This document shows positions 34,606-44,470 of a stretch of 64,000 bases of DNA, one piece after another. The stretch comes from CAIUPE01 sp046091665 (GTDB lineage: Bacteria > Pseudomonadota > Alphaproteobacteria > Rhizobiales > Beijerinckiaceae). The notes below the pieces were generated by a model. That model was not told where the DNA came from. It saw only the letters and a list, made by a program, of their open reading frames with translations, and ran no database searches. The DNA lies in NCBI GenBank assembly GCA_046091665.1, contig JBJTCD010000026.1, positions 1-64,000 of the forward strand, read 5' to 3'. Within the stretch, counting starts at the first letter, position 1, and each line of letters begins with the position of its first letter. A program made the position numbers and the translations under genes.

Positions 34606-35361
34606 CTAAAACAAACTCGCATAACGCGTGAGCGTCGGCTCATCGGTGAGATCAAGACGTAATGGCGTTACAGAAATACGCTTCGCCGCGATTGCTTCAA
34701 GGTCTGTACCGTGTCCCGGTTCAGATTTCCCGCGACCAAACGCGATCCAATAATAAGGATTGCCACGGCCATCGAGCCGCTCATCGATGCGCAATAATTC
34801 TTGCTGCCGCTGACCTTGTACAGCGACCGAAGTGCCTTGCACATCACGCGCCTTGCAATCAGGGAAATTGATGTTGACGAGCACATTTTTGGGAATGCCC
34901 TCTGCCAAAATCTTTTTGATCAAATCCGGCGCATGAGTTGCAGCGCATTCCCAAAGCGGTTGTGAACGGGTCTCGAAACCATAGCATTGCGACAAAGCAA
35001 TCGAGGGCACGCCCAAGATTGTCCCTTCAATCGCGCCGGCAACGGTACCCGAATAAGTAACATCTTCTGCAACATTCTGCCCGCGATTGACGCCAGACAA
35101 AATGAGATCCGGCTTGCGATCCAAGACATGACGCAAACCCATAATCACACAATCTGTCGGCGTGCCACTCACGGCAAATTTCTGTTTTCCCGCTTGCCGC
35201 AAGCGCAATGGATCATTGAGAGATAGTGAATGCGCGACGCCCGATTGATCGGTCTCAGGCGCAATCACCCACACATCATCAGACAAACTGCGCGCAATCG
35301 CTTCACATATCTCTAAACCCGGCGCGTGAATTCCATCATCATTTGTAACAAGAATACGCAT
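34606..35361 (-). CDS. surE: 5'/3'-nucleotidase SurE
   Basis: Survival protein, a divalent-metal nucleotidase and exopolyphosphatase. The N terminus MRILVTNDDGIHAPGL holds the metal-binding NDD (residues 7-9); then APETDQSGVAHSLSL, LILSGVNRGQNVAEDVTYSG with the metal-binding Asn, and VNINFPDC. 251 aa, a normal length. It starts 1 bp after the serS stop codon and is followed by pcm. The rest of the polyphosphate metabolism in this window (ppk, ppx) is at 55-59 kb. Confidence 0.96.
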   Translation of the reverse strand: MRILVTNDDGIHAPGLEICEAIARSLSDDVWVIAPETDQSGVAHSLSLNDPLRLRQAGKQKFAVSGTPTDCVIMGLRHVLDRKPDLILSGVNRGQNVAEDVTYSGTVAGAIEGTILGVPSIALSQCYGFETRSQPLWECAATHAPDLIKKILAEGIPKNVLVNINFPDCKARDVQGTSVAVQGQRQQELLRIDERLDGRGNPYYWIAFGRGKSEPGHGTDLEAIAAKRISVTPLRLDLTDEPTLTRYASLF

Positions 35362-35362
35362 A

Positions 35363-36655
35363 TCACGCCGCTTTCGAAATTGTCTTTAAGCCGCCCATAT
35401 AAGGCAGCAAGGCTTCTGGGACTGTTACAGAACCATCGTCATTCTGATAGGTTTCAAGCACGGCGACCAACGCGCGCCCAACAGCAATGCCAGAACCATT
35501 CAATGTATGAACAAAACGATTACCTTTGCCATCGGGTGATTTCACACGCGCATTCATGCGGCGGGCTTGAAAGTCACCACAGACAGAACAACTCGAAATT
35601 TCACGATAAGCATTTTGCCCCGGAAGCCAGACTTCAATGTCAAAAGTCTTCTGTGACGCAAAACCCATATCGCCCGTACAGAGAGTGATAACACGATAAG
35701 CCAGTCCGAGTTTTTGTAAAACCTTCTCTGCAGACGCTGTCATGCGCTCATGTTCGGCGAGTGATGTTTCCGGTGTCGTGATCGAAACCAATTCAACTTT
35801 TGTGAATTGATGTTGCCGGATCATGCCACGCGTATCGCGACCAGCAGCCCCCGCCTCTGCACGAAAGCATGGAGTCAATGCGGTTAGACGCATCGGCAGC
35901 GAAGTTTCATCAACAATGCTTTCGCGCACAAGATTCGTGAGCGGAACTTCGGACGTGGGGATCAACCAATAATCCGGCGCCACACGAAACTGGTCATCGG
36001 CAAATTTCGGAAGTTGCGCCGTGCCAAACATCGTATGATCTTTAACAAGCAAAGGCGGATTGACTTCCGTGTATCCATTTTCGCTTGTGTGAAGATCAAG
36101 CATGAATTGCCCAAGAGCGCGTTCAAGCCGTGCGAGCTGACCTTTGTTAACGACAAAACGCGCGCCCGATAATTTTGCAGCCGTTTCAAAATCCATGAGA
36201 CCCAGCGACTCACCGATTTCAAAATGTTGCTTTGGCGTAAACCCCATCATCGCTTCAGTGCGCGGCGTTCCGAATTTACGAATCTCGACATTGTCATGTT
36301 CGTCTTTGCCAATGGGCACTTCATCAAGCGGTGTGTTGGGGATCGCGGATAATTCACGATCAAGGTCTTCAACAAGCGCCTTCTCGCGCGCTTCAAGGGC
36401 TGCAAGACTGTCTTTCAATTGAGCCACTTCGGCTTTCAAAGCCTCGGCACGTGCTTGGTCTTTCGCCGCCATGGCTTGACCAATTTCCTTTGAAAGCGTG
36501 TTGCGTTTTTCTTGTGCCGTTTGTGACGCCGTAATCGCCGCACGGCACTCATCATCAAGGGCGATCAGACGCGCCGACAACGGCGCAGCGCCACGATTAA
36601 TCAAACCTCGATCAAAGCGCTCCGCCTGTTCACGAATGAAGCGAATATCATACAT
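35363..36655 (-). CDS. serS: seryl-tRNA synthetase
   Basis: Class II synthetase charging tRNA-Ser. An N-terminal coiled-coil arm (residues ~25-110) reaches the tRNA's long variable arm; the catalytic domain has motif 2 TPCFRAEAGAAGRDTRGMIR (~260) and motif 3 GSGIAVGRALVAVLE (~390). 430 aa, standard. Start at ATG 36655 (MYDIRFIREQAERFDRGL). It is preceded by tatC with a 39-bp gap and followed by surE with 1 bp. Confidence 0.97.
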   Translation of the reverse strand: MYDIRFIREQAERFDRGLINRGAAPLSARLIALDDECRAAITASQTAQEKRNTLSKEIGQAMAAKDQARAEALKAEVAQLKDSLAALEAREKALVEDLDRELSAIPNTPLDEVPIGKDEHDNVEIRKFGTPRTEAMMGFTPKQHFEIGESLGLMDFETAAKLSGARFVVNKGQLARLERALGQFMLDLHTSENGYTEVNPPLLVKDHTMFGTAQLPKFADDQFRVAPDYWLIPTSEVPLTNLVRESIVDETSLPMRLTALTPCFRAEAGAAGRDTRGMIRQHQFTKVELVSITTPETSLAEHERMTASAEKVLQKLGLAYRVITLCTGDMGFASQKTFDIEVWLPGQNAYREISSCSVCGDFQARRMNARVKSPDGKGNRFVHTLNGSGIAVGRALVAVLETYQNDDGSVTVPEALLPYMGGLKTISKAA

Positions 36656-36694
36656 TAAGTCATCGACCCCATTTTAGGACGAAAGAGAGATAAT

Positions 36695-37486
36695 TTATTC
36701 CGATGCGCGCGCCGCATCAGCCTTTATTCTTTGCCGCTCAACCCACATTACCGCAAATATCGACAACTCATAAAGCGCAAGAGTTGGTATTGCGAGCGAC
36801 ATTTGTGAAATTACATCGGGCGGTGTGAGAACGGCGGCAATCACAAACACCAGAACTATCGCGTAACGACGTTTCTCTTTGAGAAAGGTTGAATCAATAA
36901 CACCGGCTCGCGCGAGCAAGGTGAGTACCACCGGCAATTGAAACGTAATGCCGAACGCAAAAATCAAGGTCATTATAAGTGAGAGATATTCACTTACCTT
37001 TGGCAGCAATTCGATTGAAGCCTCACCCGTTAATCCAATTTGCTGCTGGCCAATCGAATAAGTCATCACAATTGGCATCGCGATAAAGAACACAACGGCA
37101 GCGCCAGTCAAAAACAAAACCGGTGTGGCAATCAGATAAGGCAAAAATGCATCGCGCTCGTTTTTATAAAGACCGGGGGCGACGAATTTATAGATCTGCG
37201 TCGCCACGATCGGGAACGAAAAAAACGATGCACCAAAAATCGCAATCTTGATTTGCGTGAAAAGATATTCGAGCGGAGCCGTGTAAATCAATTTGACTTG
37301 CGAAGCGTCGCCACCGGCCGCCATGACATAGGGAAAAACAAGAACATTATAAATATGTCGTGCGAAGAAAAAACAGCCAAAAAACATCACCAAAAAAGCA
37401 AGAAGCGATTTGATCAATCGCGACCGCAATTCGACGAGATGTTCAATCAGCGGCGCTTTCGATGCGTCAATATCTTCCGCGGTCAT
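36695..37486 (-). CDS. tatC: Sec-independent protein translocase subunit TatC
   Basis: Six-helix core of the twin-arginine translocase; binds RR signal peptides of folded cofactor proteins such as the molybdoenzyme at the end of this window. Family signs are PLIEHLVELRSRLIKSLLAF near the N terminus, the FSFPIVATQIYKFVAPGLY segment containing the conserved FxxP...F, and the TM5-6 region YAIVLVFVIAAVLTPPDVISQ. 263 aa. Its ATG overlaps the tatB stop (ATGA). Confidence 0.96.
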   Translation of the reverse strand: MTAEDIDASKAPLIEHLVELRSRLIKSLLAFLVMFFGCFFFARHIYNVLVFPYVMAAGGDASQVKLIYTAPLEYLFTQIKIAIFGASFFSFPIVATQIYKFVAPGLYKNERDAFLPYLIATPVLFLTGAAVVFFIAMPIVMTYSIGQQQIGLTGEASIELLPKVSEYLSLIMTLIFAFGITFQLPVVLTLLARAGVIDSTFLKEKRRYAIVLVFVIAAVLTPPDVISQMSLAIPTLALYELSIFAVMWVERQRIKADAARASE

Positions 37487-37944
37487 GCTGCGCCCGCTTG
37501 CGGTTTAGGCGCCGATGCGTCTTGAGTTGTATCACCAGCTTGTGCTTCACTCGCGGTGTCTTGCGGCGATAATAAGGTTACCGGTTCAGCTTCGGCAACC
37601 GCTTCAAGCGTAAGTGGTTGTTCGGCGTGAGCATCGCCCTCACCTACAGATTTGTTCTGTTCTTCAGACGTTGCTTCTGTCGCGATTGGCGGCGACATTG
37701 ACCCGCTTCCGGTCATCGTCGTTGAAAAATCAGATTTGATGTCGGAGATCATTTTTTGCGCGTCAGCCATATCGGCTTCACGCATCGCCTCGTTAAACTG
37801 ATTTTGAAAATCGCCCGCCATGCGACGGATACGGCTCACGGCCTGACCAACCGTGCGCAACAGACCCGGCAACTCTTTGGGACCAATCGCCACCAAGGCG
37901 ACCACTCCGATCACCACGAGTTCGCCGGATCCGAAATCAAACAT
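37483..37944 (-). CDS. tatB: Sec-independent protein translocase protein TatB
   Basis: Single N-terminal span (FGSGELVVIGVVALVAIGPK) with the conserved FDFGSGELVVIG start, then the hinge GPKELPGLLRTVGQAV, the amphipathic helix to residue ~75, and an acidic, Ala/Pro-rich tail of about 75 residues. Glu at residue 7 and Pro in the hinge are the TatB marks. 153 aa. The gap to tatA is 65 bp and the overlap with tatC is 4 bp. Confidence 0.93.
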   Translation of the reverse strand: MFDFGSGELVVIGVVALVAIGPKELPGLLRTVGQAVSRIRRMAGDFQNQFNEAMREADMADAQKMISDIKSDFSTTMTGSGSMSPPIATEATSEEQNKSVGEGDAHAEQPLTLEAVAEAEPVTLLSPQDTASEAQAGDTTQDASAPKPQAGAA

Positions 37945-38009
37945 AGTCTTTCTCTGTCCATTTAGATGTCAGCGGAAGGTCGAGGATCCCTCCGCCTGAC
38001 AGAGCGCGA

Positions 38010-38252
38010 TCAACCCGCTTTGTGTTCGCTCGGTGCTTGTGCCGGAGCAGCCTGCCGCTGATCAGCCACCGGCTTTGACGGATCGGTCGGCTGAGCGGAT
38101 GCGGTGGTGGCATCGTCTTCCGCCATACCCTTTTTGAAGGATTTGATGCCCTTGGCGACGTCGCCCATCAGTTCTGACACTTTTCCACGACCGAAGAGAA
38201 GCATCACGATGATGCCAACCACGATCCAATGCCAAATGCTTACGCTTCCCAT
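38010..38252 (-). CDS. tatA: Sec-independent protein translocase protein TatA
   Basis: Pore-forming Tat component: MGSVSIWHWIVVGIIVMLLF span, FGRGKVSEL hinge and the amphipathic DVAKGIKSFKKGMAED helix, then a disordered Pro/Ala/Gln tail. 80 aa from the ATG at 38252, which has GAGGAGG just upstream; the open frame to 38336 is not coding. The FG(R/K)GK hinge motif and short length fit TatA rather than TatB. Confidence 0.95.
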   Translation of the reverse strand: MGSVSIWHWIVVGIIVMLLFGRGKVSELMGDVAKGIKSFKKGMAEDDATTASAQPTDPSKPVADQRQAAPAQAPSEHKAG

Positions 38253-38407
38253 TAAAGCCTCCTCGCCAGAACGGGTCCCGGCCGGAGCGGTTCCCTTGTG
38301 TAGGGTGAAATTAGGGTGCTCAGCCCATAAAAACAAGAACTACCTGATCGCAAAAGCCATTTTTCGGGCCTTTGTCTATCCCAGAGCTCTTAAGCGCCAG
38401 CGCGATC

Positions 38408-39157
38408 CTATTCGCCCGCCTCGGCTTCAAGCCGCTCTTCTTCTGCGCCAAGGCGCTCCTCAGAAATCGCAACGAAAAGATCTTCCTCGAGAGGATCTTC
38501 ATCCGCCTGCAATTCGGCATTGTCCGAGGGTTCAGGGACGTTGAAATCGGCTGGCAAACGGCCATCGAAGAAGCCAGCGCCCTTCAATTCGGCCAAACCG
38601 GGCAATTCATTGATGGCTTGGAGGCCGAATTGATCAAGAAAGGCCTCGGTCGTGCCATAAGTGACGGGACGTCCGGGCGCTTTGCGGCGACCGCGTAGGC
38701 GCACCCAGCCCGTTTCAAGCAGCACATCCAATGTGCCTTTGCTCGTTGCGACACCGCGAATGTCTTCGATCTCAGCGCGTGTCACAGGCTGGTGATAGGC
38801 AACAATCGCCAAAGTCTCCATCGCGGCCCGCGACAATTTGCGCGGCTCGTGCTTTTCGCGAATGAGCAAATAGCCGAGATCTTCGGCCGTGCGCAGAACC
38901 CATTTGCCAGCGACATTTTTTAAATTGACCCCACGCGGCGCGAAATCAGCAGCCAGTTCAGCGAGGATCGCATCAATCTGAGCGTCCTTACCAAGATGAA
39001 ACCGGAAATCTTCCTCAGCCAAAGGGCGTTCGGACGCGAATAAAAGCGCTTCCACGATACGCTTATCGCGGAAAAACACAGCATCGCGGGTGGCCATGCC
39101 GTCTTCAAATTCGGTATCTTCGGTGGGTAGCGAGGAGGAGGCCATTTCAATCATCAT
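38408..39157 (-). CDS. scpB: segregation and condensation protein B
   Basis: Winged-helix subunit of the SMC-ScpAB condensin complex. Two WH domains: RIVEALLFASERPLAEEDF (first) and the very conserved LSRAAMETLAIVAYHQPVTR with EIEDIRGV (second), ending GRPVTYGTTEAFLDQFGL. A C-terminal acidic extension of about 50 residues (NAELQADEDPLEEDL) is longer than in most ScpB. It starts 4 bp after scpA, so the pair is coexpressed. Confidence 0.94.
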   Translation of the reverse strand: MMIEMASSSLPTEDTEFEDGMATRDAVFFRDKRIVEALLFASERPLAEEDFRFHLGKDAQIDAILAELAADFAPRGVNLKNVAGKWVLRTAEDLGYLLIREKHEPRKLSRAAMETLAIVAYHQPVTRAEIEDIRGVATSKGTLDVLLETGWVRLRGRRKAPGRPVTYGTTEAFLDQFGLQAINELPGLAELKGAGFFDGRLPADFNVPEPSDNAELQADEDPLEEDLFVAISEERLGAEEERLEAEAGE

Positions 39158-39161
39158 ATCA

Positions 39162-39974
39162 TCAATTTCTAGTCTGTCTTACTGGTTCTGCGTTATGTCG
39201 GGCTCTCAGATAGATCGGGGCGAAAGCGGCATCCTGACGCAATTCAGCCCGTCCCTCCTTCACAAGTTCGAGCGAAGCCGACAAAGCCGTCGCCCTCACA
39301 GTTCGTCTTTGCTCAGGTTCGGTAATAAAGGCAATCAGGTAATCATCGAGAACGGCCCAGTCCTTTGCGACGCCCACAAGCCGTTCAAGCGCTGAGCGGG
39401 CCTCATCCAAGGACCAAACCACCCGCTTTTGAAGCGAAATCTTCGAAAGAACCCGGGTTTGCCTTTGTTGTGCATAAGAATTCAAGAGATCATGTATCGA
39501 CGCATCGAAGATCGGGATCTTGCGCATCGCGACCGGCTCCGGCTGGCCGCGACCGAACATATCGCGATCAAGTTGCGGCCGATCTTGAAGCATCCGGGCC
39601 AACCCGCGAAACGCTTCGAGGCGCTTAAGCTTGTTTGCAAGCGCAGCGGCGAGATCGGCAGCATCAGGCTCGGCACTCGATTCCGGCGCTGGCACCAAAA
39701 GCCGCGACTTTAAATAAGCGAGCCAGGCGGCCATCACGAGATAGTCCGCCGCCAATTCGAGACGCAAAGTGCGGGCACGCTCAATAAAAGCCAGATATTG
39801 CTCGACGAGTTTCAAGATCGAAATCTTGCTCAAATCGACCTTTTGCCGCCGCGCCAATTCAAGCAACAGATCGAGCGGGCCAGAAAACCCTTCTGTATCG
39901 ATCAAAAGGACGGGATCAGTCGTTGCCCGATCTTCCTCAAAATCTGAACTGCCGAAAAACTCGGACTCGGACAT
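39162..39974 (-). CDS. scpA: segregation and condensation protein A
   Basis: Kleisin that bridges the SMC heads. The N-terminal helical domain has FSGPLDLLLELARRQKVDLS (residues ~30-49) and YLVMAAWLAYLKSRLLVP; the C-terminal winged helix runs from AVLDDYLIAF to the end. It carries a polar 25-residue leader before the family start. 270 aa. It lies 50 bp downstream of nagZ and overlaps none. Confidence 0.94.
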   Translation of the reverse strand: MSESEFFGSSDFEEDRATTDPVLLIDTEGFSGPLDLLLELARRQKVDLSKISILKLVEQYLAFIERARTLRLELAADYLVMAAWLAYLKSRLLVPAPESSAEPDAADLAAALANKLKRLEAFRGLARMLQDRPQLDRDMFGRGQPEPVAMRKIPIFDASIHDLLNSYAQQRQTRVLSKISLQKRVVWSLDEARSALERLVGVAKDWAVLDDYLIAFITEPEQRRTVRATALSASLELVKEGRAELRQDAAFAPIYLRARHNAEPVRQTRN

Positions 39975-40024
39975 AATTTACAGCGCTCGCAAGATGAATT
40001 ACGCGCCGGACTCTGGTCCTGTTT

Positions 40025-41056
40025 TCAGGCAAGAGCAAGCGCAGCATCGAGTTTCACGGCTGCATCCACAGGATCGAAGGGCTCTGGTTCGGTTTTCAGC
40101 CAGGAAAATGCCCTTTCGATACGCTCGAGCGTCTTTCCGCCTAGGATCGGACTTACCGCCGCCACGCCTTCGGCTTCCGCGAGATCGCCATTACAATGAA
40201 GCGCAATATCGCCCCCGGCCGAAAAAAAGGCGGCTGCCCGCGATCTGAAATCTCCCTGAAGCGCTTCCATGGAGATGTCGTCTGACAGGAGAAGCCCGTC
40301 AAAACCGATCAAACCGCGAATGACGTCTTGAACGACTTTCTCCGATAAAGTCGCCGGAGCTTCCGGATCCACATGCGGAAAAAGAATATGAGCGGTCAGA
40401 CCAACAGGGAGATCGGAAAGCGCACGAAAGGGCCTGAAATCACTTTCCATGAGTTCGGAGATCGGCACTTCGACTTTAGGCATTAATTTGTGGCTATCAA
40501 CAATAGCCCGTCCATGCCCGGGCATATGTTTAATCGCCGGAAGAATTCCGCCCGCTAAAAGCCCTTCGGCAAAAGCGCGGCCCAAACGAATAACCGCTTC
40601 TGGATCTCTCGCAAAAGTTCGGTCGCCAATGGCGTCCGTCCGCCCCTCGAACCCAAGATCAAGAGTTGGTGCACAGTCGATTGTGATCCCCAATTCATGA
40701 AGATCAAATGCAATCAAACGGGCCCCGAGGCGGGCGAGGTCTACTGCCTTAGAAAGATCACCGCGAGCCGCCTCGAGATAGCGCTGCGCGGCAGGATAAC
40801 GCCGCCAATGCGGCGGTCCGAGCCTTTGAACGCGCCCGCCTTCCTGATCGATCAAAACGGGTGCATCGGCGCGACCAACAACCTCTTTGAATTCTAAAAT
40901 TAAGTCTTTAACTTGAGAGGGTTCTGAAACATTCCTCCTAAAAAGAATGAGTCCCCAAGGCGATGCCGATTTAAAGAACTCGCGCTCTTCGGCCGTCAAA
41001 TGATGCCCGGAACATCCCGACACAAAGGCGCGGCAGGAAAGAGAGGAGTGAGACAT
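40025..41056 (-). CDS. nagZ: beta-N-acetylhexosaminidase NagZ (GH3)
   Basis: Cytoplasmic glycosidase of peptidoglycan recycling, removing GlcNAc from anhydromuropeptides. Marks of the family are VLIDQEGGRVQRLGPPHW (residues ~75-92), the catalytic-loop KHMPGHGRAIVDSHK with the His-Asp acid/base dyad (~175), and LLLSDDISMEAL with the nucleophile Asp (~255). A GTG precedes the ATG at 41056; I take the ATG. 343 aa. Products are inducers of AmpC in bacteria that carry it. Confidence 0.95.
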   Translation of the reverse strand: MSHSSLSCRAFVSGCSGHHLTAEEREFFKSASPWGLILFRRNVSEPSQVKDLILEFKEVVGRADAPVLIDQEGGRVQRLGPPHWRRYPAAQRYLEAARGDLSKAVDLARLGARLIAFDLHELGITIDCAPTLDLGFEGRTDAIGDRTFARDPEAVIRLGRAFAEGLLAGGILPAIKHMPGHGRAIVDSHKLMPKVEVPISELMESDFRPFRALSDLPVGLTAHILFPHVDPEAPATLSEKVVQDVIRGLIGFDGLLLSDDISMEALQGDFRSRAAAFFSAGGDIALHCNGDLAEAEGVAAVSPILGGKTLERIERAFSWLKTEPEPFDPVDAAVKLDAALALA

Positions 41057-41066
41057 CACGGCAATT

Positions 41067-42614
41067 CTAATTCCGCGCGATAAAACATTTGCCGCCAGCT
41101 GATGTTACGGCACCGCAAGCAACATTCGCCTCATCGCGCGTATAGCCCACAGCACGAACACGATAGACGGTTTTGCCATTGCTCTCTGCTTTGATCACGA
41201 GAACATCCCGCCCATCAATTTGTTCAGCAAAATCCGTCTTCACGCGTTTAGCGAGTCCGTTCGCATCCGCCTCAACTGCGGGTGCGCCAAATTGAACTGC
41301 ATATTCGCCGGTCACAGGCGCGGCTCCCGTCTCCTGAACTGTCTCTGTCGATGCCGTGTTATCGGTCGCAGATTTCACGAGATCCGCGAGAGGATCGGCT
41401 TCCGCCGGCGTCTCGGAAACAAGATCCAAATCATTCGGCCTTGCGATGGGCAATGGAACGGCGGCGGGTTCGCCGACAAGCGGCGGCAATTCAGGCTTTG
41501 CTGGTTTAACCGGCTGCGCGGGTGGCGGCGTGTTTGACGCAACGACTACAGGCTCCACCTTTTGAATCGATGCCGCTGGCGCGGCAGGCGCAACATTTTT
41601 CGGCGGTTGCGCCACTTGCGGGGCTGTATCGACGCTCGGCTTTGCCGGTGCAATTTGTGGATCACCGACAATCGTGCCGTCGGGCCGAACAGTTACTGTT
41701 TTGACGGCCTTTGGATCGCCCATAGAGGGGACAATCGATTTCGTCGCTGGTGCGTCTTTGACAATCGCATTCACATCAACAGGCACTTCAGCCGTTGAGC
41801 GTTTCTTTACAGTCGCCGAATTCTCCGGCGTGTCTTTCGTAAAAAGTTCCGTACCGGCAGGTGAGGCTTCGGCCGTTTTATTGTCGGGAGCAATTTTTAC
41901 CGGAGTCGAATCGGGTTTGATCACCGGAACTTGTTTTTGATCCGATTGCGGACCCAGACTTACTGCATACCGACCGGACTGAAAAAGATAAACCGCATAA
42001 ACACCGATGGCGACCAAGATGATGATAATGAGCGCCCGAAGACCCGACCATGTTCTCCGCTTTTCTTTTTCAACGGCGGGAAATCGATCCGTGACCGGTG
42101 GACCGAAGCCGCGCGGTAACTCGCCAACGAGACCTGTATAGCCGCCGGGCGGCACGTCCTGACCGGGGGACGAAGAGGAGAATGACGACGGCCGTACATC
42201 GAAAGGCGGCGGTTGCGTCGATCCTGCCATTGGCGGCGCTGGTTCTGAACCGTAAAACGGAGGCGCATCACCTTGCCCACTTCCAAATGGTGGAGTTTGG
42301 CTCTGAATCATATCCCATGATGACTCGGTAACTGCTGGCGCGTCATAACGCGGTTCATCCGGAACGCTCGCCGCTGGCAGTATCCATGCGCCTGAACTTG
42401 TTTGTTGAGGAACACTTTGTTGAGAGCTTGCAGGACGCGCGCCAAATTGCCGTGTGAGTGCCGCTAAATCAGGGATCGCGGCAGTCTCGGCTTCAGTGCC
42501 CCGCAAAGACGGATCAGAAGCAGCCGCACGGATACGGCTGCGGGACGCTTCTCGCAGCTGGCGCTCAAGCTCCTCGAGGTTCACGGAACTGCGTCCGCGC
42601 CCATCATCCGTCAT
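41067..42614 (-). CDS. SPOR-domain cell-division/envelope protein
   Basis: Bitopic membrane protein of 515 aa. A 165-residue cytoplasmic part is rich in Pro, Gln and Ser; a span (ALIIIILVAIGVYAVYLF, ~171-188) leads to a long Pro/Ala/Lys periplasmic linker and a C-terminal SPOR domain (~438-515, GEYAVQFGAPAVEADANGLA ... GGKCFIAR). SPOR domains bind denuded glycan at the septum, so a role in division is likely. The position between argS and nagZ is conserved in Hyphomicrobiales. It has the layout of FtsN-like proteins, but I cannot call it FtsN. Confidence 0.85.
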   Translation of the reverse strand: MTDDGRGRSSVNLEELERQLREASRSRIRAAASDPSLRGTEAETAAIPDLAALTRQFGARPASSQQSVPQQTSSGAWILPAASVPDEPRYDAPAVTESSWDMIQSQTPPFGSGQGDAPPFYGSEPAPPMAGSTQPPPFDVRPSSFSSSSPGQDVPPGGYTGLVGELPRGFGPPVTDRFPAVEKEKRRTWSGLRALIIIILVAIGVYAVYLFQSGRYAVSLGPQSDQKQVPVIKPDSTPVKIAPDNKTAEASPAGTELFTKDTPENSATVKKRSTAEVPVDVNAIVKDAPATKSIVPSMGDPKAVKTVTVRPDGTIVGDPQIAPAKPSVDTAPQVAQPPKNVAPAAPAASIQKVEPVVVASNTPPPAQPVKPAKPELPPLVGEPAAVPLPIARPNDLDLVSETPAEADPLADLVKSATDNTASTETVQETGAAPVTGEYAVQFGAPAVEADANGLAKRVKTDFAEQIDGRDVLVIKAESNGKTVYRVRAVGYTRDEANVACGAVTSAGGKCFIARN

Positions 42615-42669
42615 GAATAAGGTTCCGGCTCCACGCGCATTGATCGGCGGATACCCTGCCCGAACCGAC

Positions 42670-44424
42670 TCAGCGCATTTCGTTTGGAGCCGAAACCCCT
42701 AAGACCGAAAGGCCAGACGCGAGAACAATTCGAACCGAATCGACCAGAGCGAGTCGCGCGATCGATAAATCTCTATCATTCTCAATGACAAAACGTAAGT
42801 CCGGATGATCTTTGCCGCGATTCCAAAGCGCATGAAAATCACTCGCAACCTCGTGAAGATAGAAAGCGATTCGGTGCGGCTCATGCGCTAAGGCGGCACT
42901 TTCAACAAGACGCGGATACTGCGCCAGACGATGCATGACGCCCCTCTCCGCTTCATCTGTTAACCGCGCAAGATCCGCGTGCTTCACATCTTCAGAGGTT
43001 GGATTGATAGAACCTTGTGCTTGGCGTGCGACCGAAGCACAACGTGCATGGGCATATTGAACATAAAAGACGGGATTGTCTTTTGATTGCTCGATCACTT
43101 TGCCAAGATCAAAATCCAAAGTTGCGTCATTTTTGCGATAAAGCATCATGAAGCGCACAGCATCACGACCAACTTCATCAACAACTTCGCGCAATGTAAT
43201 GAAATCGCCGGAGCGTTTGCTCATCCGTACTTGTTCACCATTGCGCAAAAGGCGAACGAGCTGACAGATCTTGACGTCAAGATCTCCAAGTCCATCGGTT
43301 GCCGCTTTGACGGCCGACGTCATACGTTTGATGTAACCGCCATGATCCGCGCCCCACACATCAATCATGGTCTTAAAGCCACGTAGATATTTCGAGCGAT
43401 GATAGGCAATATCCGCAGCGAAATAAGTGTAGCTGCCATCAGACTTCAAAAGCGGACGATCAACATCATCACCAAATTGTGTTGCACGGAACAATGTCTG
43501 TTCGCGATCTTCCCAATCCTCAACCGGCGCGCCTTTTGGTGGCGGCAATCGACCTTGAAAAACAAGATCACGAGACTTCAATTCGGTGATCAATGCAGCG
43601 ATTTCATCCCGGTTGCCGCCTTGTGACAAAGAGCGCTCCGAGAAAAAAACATCATGCTTGATGGCAAGCGCAGCGAGATCTTCACGAATGCGGTCCATCA
43701 TTGCGTCAATCGCCGCTTGGCGCACAATCGGAAGCCATTCATTTTCTGACTTCGTAAGCAGCGCGGAACCATGTTGTTTTGAAAGCGCTTGACCCACAGG
43801 TACAAGATAATCACCCGGGTAAAGGCCCTCGGGAATCGCGCCTATATGTTCGCCCAAGGCTTCACGATACCGAAGGAACGCCGAACGTGCGAGAATATCA
43901 ACCTGTGCGCCCGCATCATTGATGTAATATTCACGCGTGACATCATAACCAGCAAAATCCAGCAAGCTTGCCAAAGCATCGCCAAAGACGGCGCCACGAC
44001 CATGGCCGACATGCATCGGACCTGTTGGATTGGCCGACACGAATTCAACATTTACCTTTTCGCGATTGCCCTTGATGCTTCGACCATAGGCTTCGCGATC
44101 ATTCAGAATGGACTTTAGCACGCCATGAAAGAGTGAAGCGTCCAAACGGAGATTGATGAACCCCGGCCCTGCGATGTCAACCGATGAAACGCCGTCAAGA
44201 GCTTGAAGACGCGGAACAAGTTTTTCAGCAAAGGCACGCGGCGGCATCGACGCGTCTTTGGCAAACACCATCGCCGCATTGGTCGCTAAATCGCCATGCG
44301 AAGGATCACGCGGCGGTTCCACCGTGATCCGCGCCGTATCAAGGTCCTTAGGCACTTCACCTGTTTGACCCAGCTCGGAAACGCAAGCGGCGATGCGGTT
44401 TTGGAAAAGTTCGAAAAGATTCAT
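42670..44424 (-). CDS. argS: arginyl-tRNA synthetase
   Basis: Class I synthetase. The HIGH equivalent is FVSANPTGPMHVGHGRGAVF (~125-145; HVGH), the KMSKS equivalent is QVRMSKRSGDFITLREV with the Lys-less sequence MSKRSG (~405), and the anticodon-binding DALR domain occupies residues ~460-584. An N-terminal additional domain binds the tRNA D-loop. 584 aa. It lies between dgt (upstream, 46 bp) and the SPOR gene (55 bp). Confidence 0.97.
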   Translation of the reverse strand: MNLFELFQNRIAACVSELGQTGEVPKDLDTARITVEPPRDPSHGDLATNAAMVFAKDASMPPRAFAEKLVPRLQALDGVSSVDIAGPGFINLRLDASLFHGVLKSILNDREAYGRSIKGNREKVNVEFVSANPTGPMHVGHGRGAVFGDALASLLDFAGYDVTREYYINDAGAQVDILARSAFLRYREALGEHIGAIPEGLYPGDYLVPVGQALSKQHGSALLTKSENEWLPIVRQAAIDAMMDRIREDLAALAIKHDVFFSERSLSQGGNRDEIAALITELKSRDLVFQGRLPPPKGAPVEDWEDREQTLFRATQFGDDVDRPLLKSDGSYTYFAADIAYHRSKYLRGFKTMIDVWGADHGGYIKRMTSAVKAATDGLGDLDVKICQLVRLLRNGEQVRMSKRSGDFITLREVVDEVGRDAVRFMMLYRKNDATLDFDLGKVIEQSKDNPVFYVQYAHARCASVARQAQGSINPTSEDVKHADLARLTDEAERGVMHRLAQYPRLVESAALAHEPHRIAFYLHEVASDFHALWNRGKDHPDLRFVIENDRDLSIARLALVDSVRIVLASGLSVLGVSAPNEMR

Positions 44425-44470
44425 GAGAGAACGCGTTCTAATATGGGTTTCAAGCGAATGGCCACGGGCG

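Noticed and set aside
37040..37525. 161-residue frame opposite tatC
   Set aside because: Antisense to conserved tatC, and its Asn/Lys/Arg bias is typical of a complementary frame of membrane protein codons.
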